Shown here: in pieces, positions 50,201 through 59,681 of the stretch | Position numbering within the stretch: the first letter of the stretch is position 1 | Layout: every line of letters starts with the position of its first letter | DNA from: Rhizomucor pusillus | Lineage: Eukaryota; Mucoromycota; Mucoromycetes; Mucorales; Lichtheimiaceae | DNA: 64,000 bases | Direction: 5' to 3' | Assembly (NCBI GenBank): GCA_900175165.2 | Contig: FWWN02000590.1 | Coordinates: 1 to 64,000, forward strand | Notes under the pieces: model-generated | What the model was told of the DNA's origin: nothing | Database searches by the model: none | Seen by the model: only the letters and a program-made list of their open reading frames with translations | Position numbers and translations under genes: made by a program

Positions 50201-50324
50201 AAAGCTTGAAGAGACAGCGCACAAATTATTAGAAAAGATGAATAGTCTAGAAGAGAGTGTGGATAAGCTTTCAGAGTCACAGAGCCGATCGCGCTCGAAC
50301 AGTCTGATGCTTTCCCCAATGTAG
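41236..50324 (+). CDS. ITPR: Inositol 1,4,5-trisphosphate receptor Ca2+ release channel
   Basis: Very large ligand-gated Ca2+ channel of the ER or vacuole membrane; roughly 2500-2600 residues over some twenty exons. N-terminus MARSTSEQFLCIGDEITLHD aligns with the suppressor/MIR start. MIR blocks follow (YGQVIQLYNAHFKKYLTV, VRWKRSVRIRHAASRAYLYI), then RIH-type helical blocks (ERLRSILLLCYNLLRVFLIQ; IALLNAVLKLVHSELRLGFF) and an RIH-associated region (NLQRYLAKQPDNIKSFNIVQ). The C-terminus has membrane segments, the selectivity filter in SHGVRAGGGIGDI, pore helix S6 LLNAIFGIIFDTFGHLRD, a Cys2-His2 linker (SCFICSIPAIEFQ, FDKHVKHDHN), and YTGPESYVADCLKDA followed by a short coiled coil. GGGIGD and TEYTGPESYVA are diagnostic of IP3R. 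Every recognised block is uninterrupted. Such channels are absent from yeasts and most Dikarya but known in some early-diverging fungi. Confidence 0.92.
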
Positions 50325-50450
50325 CCTGTGGCTCGGGAAAGCTTTGCCTCCTGTTCGGGAAATGAAACTTGCCAGCTTTTGAAATCCAGTTTCAATTCAT
50401 CGAATGCACACAATCCTCTTTTCCCTTTTCCCGATTTTTGCCCTTGTATT
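50325..50450. promoter_or_regulatory. Short IP3R-Skt5 intergenic spacer
   Basis: Only 126 bases separate the stop of the IP3 receptor gene from the ATG of the Skt5-like gene on the same strand. It must contain the polyadenylation site of the first gene and some or all of the promoter of the second. It is pyrimidine-rich near 50415-50435. Confidence 0.6.
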
Positions 50451-53149
50451 ATGTCGCGCAGTACCGGCCCAGGGTTGCCCTCGAATGGCCGTACGCATAA
50501 GTTTCCATTTAGATCACGCACCGCACCTCTAGAGTCTGCCTCGAACAGCTCCTCCGGGTCGAAAGAACCGAGCAAGCCAAGAAAGCTAAACTCGTTACTG
50601 TGGTTCAGCAGGGAACCGGATCACAGGAATACGTCAGATTACAATCAACAGAGTCAGCCTTCGATACCCAGCCACGACCGATACGGTCCAGGATCGAATT
50701 TGAGCTCGCGAGCAGATATCAATGAGGACAACTACGACGATGATGATGATGATTCGGACAACGGCACAGTGTTGCCTGGACAGGGGCATTACACATTAAG
50801 AGTCATCAACCCTGACCCGGTTGAATCATCATCATCATCATCCTCTGAGAGCGAAGATGAAGGAGAACAACAAGACAACAAGCAAGCTGATAACCGGCAA
50901 AAGCAGGAGAATGGAGGAGAAACGCTAAAGTTACAAGTCGAAGAAGAGCGATGTCCATCTAAAGACAAAAATCCGATGCTTACAGTAACAGATCACGGCC
51001 ATTTGGGACCCGTAGCTGCCGCCAACAGCAACGTCTCGTTTGTGAGCAGTTTTCTGTCGACTGAAATATCGCCCACTGCATCTTCGCTGTCACTCGGTAC
51101 GACAAACAGCAATGTCGGCACGTCGCTGCCGAGCAGCTCTGGCGGTGCTCAAGTGGAACTCGTACGGCGGCAATCCAAGATCGAGCTGCAGGAAAACAAC
51201 GCGGACTGGTTACCGCCACTCGACTTGACCCCGTTGGACTGGACTATACCCGTTCAGGGAGCAACTGCGCCGTTGGCACCGCCTCCTCCTCCTCCTCCTC
51301 CTCCTCCTGTCACTAACAGAGCAGTGCTTGGACCTGTTGCGTCGCAGCAGGAAGCGGTTACCATGGTTGCGTCACCTTTAACGCTGACACCTGTCACGGA
51401 ATCAGCTCCAGAAGATCGATCGTCGAGAGCATCAGCAGGATCGGCGAGCCGCCACCACCACCATAGGGTATTATCTCCTGCAGCTCCTCCCAGCATAGTG
51501 AACAGCGGGATTGTGCCTTCTTCTCTATATGGCAATCGATCAGTGGCAAGCACTGCCAAACAAAGTATATTGGTAACGTCTGCGTGAATGCCGCGTTATT
51601 TTTAGACAAAAAAAGCTGACTGACTTTACAGACATCTACCTTGGCACAAAGCGCAGAGTATTCAAAGTACTGGAAAGCGTCGCACAGCTTGACGAACGAT
51701 CCACGTGCGCTCAAGATGTACCGACAAATGGCTGAAAAGACCAACCTCCAGGACAGCCAACTTGCTTATGCCAAATATTTGCTAGAGATTGCCGAGTACT
51801 ACGATAAAGGAAACAACAAAACACAACAGCTGTTGCAGCAGCAGCACCGTCACGCGCGATCACAATCTTCTTCATCCACGGCGGCTGGCTCGTTAGACGT
51901 GAAACGTGGCAGAGCAAGCCTGCAGCTTCTTCCCCTGCGCCATCTGAGGATCGGCAGCGAGGGTGACGACGACTCTGGACGCAAAAAGCGGGCGTTGCAG
52001 GAAGAAGGGATACGCTGGATAAAGCGACTTGCTAAGCAAGGCTACGGCGAAGCAGCGTACCTTCTCGCAACTATGTACGACCAAGAAAAGTATGGGCTTC
52101 GACGTCAGCCGTTGAAGTCATTCAAGCTGTATGAGATCGCTGCATGCGCAGCAAAGATGCCGGAAGCGCTGCATGGCATTGCCACCTTTCACGAAAGCCA
52201 GGGCAATGCATCGGAAGCGGTAGCCTATTACAAAGCTGCAGCGGAGCAAGGGCTCGTGGACAGCGTGCATGTAAGTTTACATACACTGTCAGCAATTGCA
52301 AATCTGACGTGGCGGTGGCGTTACTTATACATCTTAGCGTATGGCCCTGATCTACCTTCACGGCGAACTTGGGCAACGCCAGAACATGACAGCCGGGCTG
52401 GATGTGCTGGCACAGGCAGCCGAGAATGCCACTGAAGCGTGTCCCGAACCATTGTTTACATTCGGCCAGGTCTTGGCAAATATATACCCGCGCGCAGATA
52501 TCCCGTCCGAGTTGGTCCAGACATACGGCGGTGCACCCGCTTGCGTAAAGTGCTTTGAACGCGCTGCAGAGTATGGTCATATCGAAGCGCAGTCGCAGAT
52601 AGGATTTATCTATGAGTATGGCCTCTACGGTGCACCCGTCGATTTGAAGACAAGCTTCAAGTGGTACGAAAAGGCAGCGGCGGCGGCTGAGTGGAAAGAT
52701 GCCCGTGCGATGCTTGGACTTTCTCGGTTGTACAATGGTGGTACGCATTACCCCGATGATTCGTCTGAGCAAGATCGCTTGGCGCGCGATGTCTCCGGGT
52801 GGACCGAGCGTAACGAAGACCTCGCCTTTAGCTGGTGTGACAAGGCTGCAGAGCAAGAAGACGAGGAAGCGTTGTTTGTGTTGGGGTAAGCATAAAAGAA
52901 CACTAATCTTGTCTTTATTGCTTACACAGACATCTCTCTAGACGATTTTACGAGTATGGATTTGGAACTCCAAGAGATCTTGCAAAGGCACAAGGTTACT
53001 ACCGTCAAGCAGCATTGAAAGGCAACAAGGATGCGATTGAACTCTTGAAAAGAAACAATAATTTTAATGCTCGAAGTATCCAGCAGCAGCAGCAAAAAGA
53101 CGGTGCAACGTCTCGTCGAGACTCTTCAAGCACCTGTGTAGTCATGTAA
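50451..53149 (+). CDS. SKT5: Skt5/Chs4-like chitin synthase activator with Sel1 repeats and CaaX box
   Basis: Activates and localises chitin synthase (yeast Chs3) at growth sites. First exon 50451 to about 51573, then about 51633-52270, about 52339-52887 and a final exon ending at TAA 53147-53149. The N-terminal ~370 residues are disordered: Ser-rich, Asp/Glu-rich, and a polyproline run. The C-terminal part holds Sel1-like/TPR helical repeats: IRWIKRLAKQGYGEAAYLLA, ALHGIATFHESQGNASEAVA, HRMALIYLHGELG, SQIGFIYEYGLYGAPVDLKT, ALFVLGRFYEYGFGTPRDLA. The final residues CVVM form a CaaX prenylation signal, as in Skt5/Chs4 proteins. The upstream GTG-started extension of the frame is not used; the ATG at 50451 is the first good start. 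Confidence 0.93.
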
Positions 53150-53382
53150 TAATCCTTTGTATATCCATTTTCCTTCTTCCTCCCTTACCCCACCAACCCC
53201 CCACCCATTTATCTCGCCACAGCAGCATCCCTATTTTGACCTCAGACATCCCTCCTCTCTTCTTGCTATTATTTATCATTATTATCGAATTGAAAACATA
53301 CCCATTTTTCTGTTTTTTTGCATACATCACAAGTCTTTCTCGATGTCTTTGATTTTACAGGGAGATTATTGATAAAAAAAAG

Positions 53383-54740
53383 TTAAGAGGAAAAGGAACG
53401 GCTTCTTTCATTTAATGAATGTGTTCGGACATCACTTTCTCTGCTAGGTATTGTGGGAGTCATGACGCTGCTTATAGACATTTTTACTTGCATTTGTTCC
53501 GTCATGTTCCGTCCAAGTCGCTGCTGCTGCCCACCTCGTCGCCGCTGATATACTCCTCCTTGATTCCACTGTTCCTCCTGTTCTTCACTTTCGCGCCGTT
53601 CTCGACGGCGCTGCAGTTCCTCTTGTAACTGTTCTTGCCGTTGCTGCAGCTGTTTCTGTTTCTGTTTTTCCTGTTGCTGGCGGGCCTGTTGTTGAATTTG
53701 GTGCAGCTCCTGTTGAATCTCATTTTCTTCTGCCTTTTGCTCTTGACTACTGCTCTGCTCCTGGCTACTGCTTTGCTCCTGGCTACTGCTCTGCTCTTGG
53801 CTACTGCTTTGCTCCTGGCTACTGCTCTGCTCTTGGCTACCGCTCTGATCTTGGCTACTGCTCTCCTGCTGCTGTTGCTGTTGCTGTTGCTCTTCTGATT
53901 CGCGGTTGGAATTGTCACTCTCTTCCGAGAATCCGCTGTCGCTTCGTTCTGTTTTTCGCTTCTTTGTGTACCATTGATGTTTGCGCTCTTGCGAACGCAG
54001 CTTGCTAACCTCTTGCTTCAATGCTTTCTTTTGTATCTCGTCCAGTTGTGGACGATTTTTCTCTCTTCTCAACTGTCGTTCGATTTCTTTAATCCGTTGA
54101 CGTCGTTCTTCAGACGCTCGCTCGGCTGTAATCGTCTTGGTATGCAGCTGCTGTTGCTGTTGCTGTTGTCTTCCTTCAGAGTCTCGCCTTTGCGCTGCAA
54201 GCAACTTTGATCTGCTTTTGCCGCGCTTATATTCGTATCCATCATCGAGCAGTTTCTGTTTCGCAAGTTCTAGCAATCGACCTTTGTTTGCTAGCAGCGA
54301 CGGGTTCAGAAGCGCAATCTCCTTGGCTGCATGGTTGATGGCAACTTCGTATGCTGTCAATGCACGATCTCCGTTTCTTCCATATATCGTCGCATTTGCT
54401 GTAATAATGTCATTTGCGGGCGGGTATTCAACGACGGGCTACAAATGTGCGTCAGACAGCGTCAATACCTTGGGGAACGAAAATTGACCAAATCTGGCAC
54501 ACTCACGGTATTTTCAGACGATTCTCTTAGAGTACGGAGCGCTCGTTTCAAGCGGACAGCGTGGAAGGGCAGCATTCTAACAGCAGCCAAGAGTTCCCCA
54601 AGCTCCTGATCGTTGAAACTTAGTAACTGCGGCAGGTCATTTTCTCTTGCGCCTGCTTGAATGAAGGAATCGTAGTAGGACTCAAGCTCCTCTTTGCGTA
54701 ACAGTTCGCGTAACGATGGTAACGGTTGGCCACTCGACAT
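53383..54740 (-). CDS. NCD1/SAM-like domain protein with Gln/Ser repeats
   Basis: Two exons, 54507-54740 and 53383-54438, giving 429 residues. Residues 8-75 (LPSLRELLRKEELESYYDSF, IQAGARENDLPQLL, MLPFHAVRLKRALRTLRE) resemble the NAB conserved region 1, a SAM-like helical domain. A second conserved-looking block follows (YEVAINHAAKEIALLNPSLL, ANKGRLLELAKQKLLDDGYE, YKRGKSRSKL). The rest is coiled-coil and low complexity: Gln runs, Arg/Glu helices, and a run of about six SSSQEQ units encoded by an 18-base tandem repeat at about 53745-53860. Probably a nuclear co-regulator by analogy with NAB proteins, but this is inference. It is convergent with SKT5 (233 bases between stops). Confidence 0.65.
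53745..53860. repeat. 18-base tandem repeat within coding sequence
   Basis: About six units of CTACTGCTCTGCTCCTGG with single-base variants, encoding SSSQEQ on the minus strand. Unit number may vary between strains. Confidence 0.85.
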
Positions 54741-55527
54741 TGTATTGGGCTCCAAGGCTGCGGCGGGTGAGATGTTGGCTAGGTGCGGGCGTATGTATAG
54801 GGTGGAGAAATTGGCTGCAAGCAGCCAGCTGACCTTTTGGAACTTTACGCGCCACGCCCAGCCACCAAGGTACAAAACCCATTTAATGTTTGCTTCTTAT
54901 ATGCGTTAGCATAGCGATTGATCTGTTGTGCAGTAACACGATATCCATGTATTATACATTAGCCACGCTATATTTTTTTCCTCTTGTGCTACCGTATCAT
55001 CTTCCCCTACTTCGTTCCTCCAGGGGTCAACGACTACCACGTCCTGATCCGATCAAGAGACCTACATTGATGTGTACGTAATCATTTTATATTCCCATGT
55101 GTTGACTGAGCTTTACAGGAATACGTATGTACACTTTGAAAGGCATTATTCGACCGCGCTTGGAAGACAGCCAGAAGTACAAGTAAAAATGAAGGGAAGA
55201 GTTGTCGCGCAAATTCCAGCTCGACTCGCAGCGTTCGATGCTTGATCCTAACCGCGAGCTATTATCATCAGAAATTTCTCGACTACAGAGCGTGCCGTAT
55301 CATCACATCATCTGACTGATATCTACAGCGAATAACTGCCAAGTGTATTTTTGCATTATCGAATCAGCCTATTGATATCTCGATCAGCCTTTAGATGTCA
55401 ATAAAAATTATACTACTATATGTTTTTACAAAAACGTTTACTGGGAGAACATATGTATTTGCAAGTAGAAAATTGATATACATTGTGACTAAGGAATACG
55501 CCCGAGATATGTGCACAGGTTGGGTTT
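54741..55527. other. Intergenic between two minus-strand genes
   Basis: Promoter side of the NCD1-like gene and 3' side of the CaaX repeat gene. No gene, RNA or repeat was recognised. Confidence 0.5.
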
Positions 55528-57831
55528 CTACATGATAGAGCATTTGCTCTTTGGAGGTTCCTGCAGTTGGTCTTCTGCTTGCGGTGCAGGAACAGGTTGA
55601 GGAGCAGCGGTGGATGGTGCGTTCGGGTTAACGTTGCTGGCAGCAGGTTGCACAGCGATCGCTGGTTCAGGGCGCTTGACAGATTCTGGTGTCTCGGAAG
55701 CAACTTCCTTTGGTGCCGGTGCTGCTGCTGCTGCTGCTGCTGCAGGAGCAGGAGCAGGAGCGGCTTGCGGCTTTGATTCTTCAACGACTGGTTGAGCGGG
55801 TTCAGCCTTGACTTCGGGTTCCTTCTTCTGTTCTTCAACGACGGGTTCGGCCTTAACTTCAGGCTCCTCCTTGATTTCTTCGACGACAAGCTCGGGTTGG
55901 ACTTCGGCTTCCTTCTTTTGTTCTTCAACGACAGGTTCAGCCTTAACTTCAGGCTCCTCCTTGATTTCTTCGACGACAGGCTCAGATGGGACTTCGGCTT
56001 CCTTCTTTTGTTCCTCGACAACAGGTTCAGCCTTGACTCCGGGTTCCTTCTTCTGTTCTTCAACGACGGGTTCAGCCTTAACTTCAGGCTCCTCCTTGAT
56101 TTCTTCGACGACAGGCTCAGATGGGACTTCGGCTTCCTTCTTTTGTTCCTCGACAACAGGTTCAGCCTTGACTCCGGGTTCCTTCTTCTGTTCTTCAACG
56201 ACGGGTTCAGCCTTAACTTCAGGCTCCTCCTTGATTTCTTCGACGACAGGCTCAGGTGGGACCTCGGCTTCCTTCTTTTGTTCCTCGACAACAGGTTCAG
56301 CCTTGACTTCGGGTTCCTTCTTCTGTTCTTCAACGACAGGTTCAGCCTTAACTTCAGGCTCCTCCTTGATTTCTTCGACGACAGGCTCAGATGGGACTTC
56401 GGCTTCCTTCTTTTGTTCCTCGACAACAGGTTCAGCCTTGACTCCGGGTTCCTTCTTCTGTTCTTCAACGACGGGTTCAGCCTTAACTTCAGGCTCCTCC
56501 TTGATTTCTTCGACGACAGGCTCGGGTTGGACTTCGGCTTCCTTCTTTGGCTCTTCAACGACAGGTTCGGCCTTGACTTCAGGTTCCTTTTGCTTCTCGA
56601 CGGCGGCAGCGGCTGCCTCAGCTTGGCGTTGCTGTTCTTTCTCAGCAGCCTTTTTCTGTGCCTCCAACTTTTTGATGTTGGAGGCTGCAACGGTGGCTAC
56701 AATACCATCGACGTCGATAGCAGAAGCAGCGACAGCGACACGAATGGCAGCCTTGACGTTTTCGCTGGGTTCTTGTGGGACAGTTTCGGCGTCGGACTTG
56801 ACAGCTTCAGCGACGGCAGCAGGAGCTTCCTTGACAACCTGTTCCTCTGCAGCAGCAGCAGCAGGAGGAGGAGGAGGAGGTTGTTCTGGAGCAGTCTCCT
56901 CAACAGCCTGCTCGGTTTCGATGGCAGGCTTGACGGCAGCCTCTTGTTCTTCTTCTTCTTTGGTTTCTTCAGCAACTGCTTCCTTTGCAACTTGCTCCTC
57001 TTTCTCCTCGGCGACTTTGCGCTTTGCAGGCTCGTCGTCGACATATGATTCTTGTGCAACAGAACGCTCTTCCTGTTGCTCTGCAGGCTCGGTGGCTTTG
57101 GCAACTTGCACAGGCTCTTCTTCTACCTTGGCCTCTTCAGTGTCTGTGGTGGCTTTGACCGCAGGCTCCTCGACGACGTCGGTGGTAGGTTTAGTTTCTT
57201 CTTCAACGGGTGCCTTTTCGGAAGCAGTCTGTTCAGCAGCGGATGTCTCCTCCTCCTTATATTCACCTGACTCGGCGGCGGGAACATGTTCTGCCTTGGG
57301 AACTTGGACAGTGGTGCTCTCGGGAACTTCAACCTTTGCAGACTGAGCCTCTACAGCATCAACATTGCCCTTTTCTTCTTCTTTATCTTGAGCATTCTGA
57401 GTTTCTTCGGATGTTTCCTGGGCAACTTGCTCCTCAGGAGCAGCATCCTCCTTGACGGGTTCAGGTACTTCCAAGGGCTTGGCATGCTCGACGGAAGCGA
57501 GTTCGGCAACAGGCTCGTTGACTTGAAGTTCGTGGGTGTGTTTTGCTGGAGGAACGATGTTATCGATGTTTACGGCGGAAGAGCGGATAGCTTCGTTGAT
57601 GGCGCTATCGATTGCATCTTTTGCAGAAACCTGCAACTGTTCCACTGTAGACGCGTTGGCGGCAGCGGCAGCAGGTTCCGGTTCGACTTTCTTAGGCTCT
57701 TCTTGCTGTGATGACGATGACGACGACGAAAGAGAGTCGAGGATGGCGTAGACATCGATTGCTGCAGAGCCGACAGCGTTGGAGATAGCTGCTTGAATGG
57801 CGGGTGAGAGTTCTTGGATATCGCTGGACAT
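55528..57831 (-). CDS. Acidic tandem-repeat protein with C-terminal CaaX box
   Basis: A single long exon from ATG 57829-57831 (MSSDIQELSPAIQAAISNAV) to TAA 55528, 767 residues. Composition is dominated by Glu, Ala, Val, Pro and Lys. Three related motifs lie at residues 9-35, 72-96 and about 350-380: AAISNAVGSAAIDVYAI, SAINEAIRSSAVNIDNI and AAIRVAVAASAIDVDGI. Residues ~420-680 are 15-residue repeats (EPVVEEQKKE, EPVVEEIKEE types) arranged in triplets of 45 residues. After an Ala-Pro tail the protein ends KSKCSIM, a CaaX prenylation box. No enzyme domain. It is likely a membrane-tethered, extended scaffold or spacer; no family is recognised. The +strand frames over the same DNA are repeat artefacts. 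Confidence 0.8.
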   Translation of the reverse strand: MSSDIQELSPAIQAAISNAVGSAAIDVYAILDSLSSSSSSSQQEEPKKVEPEPAAAAANASTVEQLQVSAKDAIDSAINEAIRSSAVNIDNIVPPAKHTHELQVNEPVAELASVEHAKPLEVPEPVKEDAAPEEQVAQETSEETQNAQDKEEEKGNVDAVEAQSAKVEVPESTTVQVPKAEHVPAAESGEYKEEETSAAEQTASEKAPVEEETKPTTDVVEEPAVKATTDTEEAKVEEEPVQVAKATEPAEQQEERSVAQESYVDDEPAKRKVAEEKEEQVAKEAVAEETKEEEEQEAAVKPAIETEQAVEETAPEQPPPPPPAAAAAEEQVVKEAPAAVAEAVKSDAETVPQEPSENVKAAIRVAVAASAIDVDGIVATVAASNIKKLEAQKKAAEKEQQRQAEAAAAAVEKQKEPEVKAEPVVEEPKKEAEVQPEPVVEEIKEEPEVKAEPVVEEQKKEPGVKAEPVVEEQKKEAEVPSEPVVEEIKEEPEVKAEPVVEEQKKEPEVKAEPVVEEQKKEAEVPPEPVVEEIKEEPEVKAEPVVEEQKKEPGVKAEPVVEEQKKEAEVPSEPVVEEIKEEPEVKAEPVVEEQKKEPGVKAEPVVEEQKKEAEVPSEPVVEEIKEEPEVKAEPVVEEQKKEAEVQPELVVEEIKEEPEVKAEPVVEEQKKEPEVKAEPAQPVVEESKPQAAPAPAPAAAAAAAAPAPKEVASETPESVKRPEPAIAVQPAASNVNPNAPSTAAPQPVPAPQAEDQLQEPPKSKCSIM
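55800..56585. repeat. 45-base coding repeat in 135-base higher-order units
   Basis: Minus-strand coding repeat. The basic 45-base unit encodes EVKAEPVVEEQKKEP-like 15-mers; three variants (EVKAEP.., GVKAEP.., EVPSEP..) recur as a 135-base block about five times with few differences. Recent expansion by unequal exchange or replication slippage is likely. Confidence 0.9.
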
Positions 57832-58459
57832 GATGGGAAATGGGAAAGAGAGGCGCAAAGGATTTTTTTCGCGCGGGACCCAGATTCCTAGAAAAGGTAA
57901 AGCAGCCCCATCCGTCTTCCGGATCTGCTTCGGAAAACTTGTTGGCTGCTTCCACTGCTGGTTCAAGTTCAGCCGTTTGACTCGACTTTATCTCGGCGAT
58001 CCAAGCATATATTTATCGTTATAAATTTATCAAGAATTTCTCGATAGCCAGACACCAGTCTCAAAATGGCACCATCTGATGCTTCTTGCAGCAAAGAGAA
58101 TTTAAGTTTCAAAAAACCATATAGACTTAAATCATATTATATAGATCGGCTCATGCCTGCGCAAACACGTTAAGCCGAGTACAACAAAGTGTTCCTGAGC
58201 ATTGCATTGTAAAGACTTCTTAGATACTTTCCAACAAGGTAGAAAATTACGGCAGCTAGTAGGCGAGCAAGAATACACAAGATCATTCTATTATTAGGAA
58301 CATGTCACTTTTTTTCATTCCCGGATACGGCGCTTTCCGGTTCCAAAGAACTTTCATTTCTTTGTACACTCTTTCCAGGGGTATATTAAATGCGTCAGCG
58401 TTTTCGTCCCTTGGCTTTCCTTCTTTTATCACAAACTATACTGGATATTTACTTTTACA
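57832..58459. other. Intergenic; promoter of the repeat-protein gene
   Basis: Holds the minus-strand promoter of the CaaX repeat gene. A TATA-like stretch (CATATATTTATC) lies near 58005-58016. No gene was seen. Confidence 0.45.
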
Positions 58460-59150
58460 ATGAGCATTCAGTCTTTGTATCAAGATAGAAAAGGCAGGCC
58501 TGAGCCCATGGACTATGTCGTTGATGAAGAGCAGTAAGCTCTTGAAACGGTGAGTTCTTATGCACAATATTTTATCAATTTGCCTCATGACAGAGACAAT
58601 GAGTCAGATGCTATGCAGACGGAAGATGCAAAGAACGACACAGATGTTCTTATGAGAGAACCTTCAGCCAGACGAAGTTATACGTTCTACACAGTTCAGG
58701 ACAAGGTGACGTTCTTCAAGCTGTTGTTTGAGAAATGTCTGAGTGCTTAATCTGCCGCAAAGCAGTTGGGGATTCGCATTCGAACAGCCCGGCGGTACAA
58801 GAGAGTTCCTGACAGCATCTTCGAGAAACGTAAAAAGAAGAGTCGTTCACGTATCCTTAATGAGGAGCATCAGAAGATCATTCTAGAGTGCATCGACGAG
58901 AATCCTTCGTCTGTCTTGGAACAGTTGATGGAGCGACTGCGCCAGATATTTAGGGAACTCAAGTTGTCCAAGAGTGCTGTTTATGACTTTGTGAGAACGC
59001 ATTGCAGTCTGTCCCTCAAGAAAGCTCGATTTCGGCCTATAGACAGGAACAGCGAGGAGAAGATCCAAGAACGCCTTGATTGGGTTTGTAAGCGGGAGGG
59101 AACCGATATGGACTTTAGGAGCAACTGCGTCTTTCTTGATGAATCTGATC
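58460..59150 (+). pseudogene. Truncated IS630/Tc1-type transposase with two stops
   Basis: One continuous frame from ATG 58460: MSIQSLYQDRKGRPEPMDYV, stop TAA (about 58535-58537), ALETVSSYAQYFINLP, QDKVTFFKLLFEKCLSA, stop TAA (58748-58750), SAAKQLGIRIRTARRYKR (helix-turn-helix), KSRSRILNEEHQKIILECID, LKLSKSAVYDFVRTHCSLSL, RLDWVCK and NCVFLDES, which carries the first catalytic Asp. The remainder of the DDE domain is missing; instead the frame passes into unrelated sequence. Both stops are TAA, as would arise from C-to-T change in CAA codons. No terminal repeats were located. Confidence 0.65.
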
Positions 59151-59681
59151 TTGGTACTGGAAGACGTGCCAGATACCCTGCCATTGTTCCACCTTTGACC
59201 ATGGAGCTTCTGCGACATGTCATCACAGAGCTTCACAATGGAAAGCTAAATATGACGTTGACGACTCAGATCAAGGATGTCATAATTGTAAGACTCATCT
59301 GGATTGGGGGATAAATGCTAGTTAAATAAAAATGATATAATGGCCCTTTTTACACTTGCTTGTTCTTTTCTTGTAGGGGTACCGCGATGGGCATATCTCC
59401 CATGTGTCTGCCCGCAGACAGCTGATGGAATTTGCAGAGAATGCCAATGGGCCTGATCGTAACGTGACGTTGGCAGTGGAAGCATTGTAAGTGCAGCAAT
59501 CCTCTTGTTTCATATTTCTTTTTTTCTTTCTTTCTTTTTATAAACAATGGTTGCTCATTTATATGGATATCATAGGATCCCTGCCCTCAAGGACTTGAAT
59601 CTTGGACCAGTTGGAGAAAGCGAGCTTTCTGCATTATTTGTCCATCCGTTCATCCAAGGAGGACGAGCAGCGTCGTTATAA
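59151..59681 (+). CDS. Fragment of an uncharacterised family, fused in frame after the transposase relic
   Basis: The frame after NCVFLDES reads LTMELLRHVITELHNGKLN and TTQIKDVII, then across a GT-AG intron (59288-59376) GYRDGHISHVSARRQLMEFA, and across a second intron (59487-59575) IPALKDLNLGPVGESELSAL and FVHPFIQGG, with TAA at 59679-59681. Both introns keep the frame, so these exons were recently functional or still are. The VGESEL..FVHPFIQG block looks like a conserved motif of an expanded Mucorales family that I cannot name; the rest of such a protein is missing here. No independent start was identified. Confidence 0.4.

Noticed and set aside
50328..50450. Longer N-terminus of the Skt5-like protein
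   Set aside because: The extension lacks an ATG (begins at GTG) and overlaps the expected 3' end of the IP3R gene.
55792..57346. Plus-strand open frames of 418 and 512 codons opposite the CaaX repeat gene
   Set aside because: They mirror the 45-base repeat on the other strand; composition is artificial (SSTTGSALTSG repeats) and only the minus strand has a start, motifs and a CaaX end.
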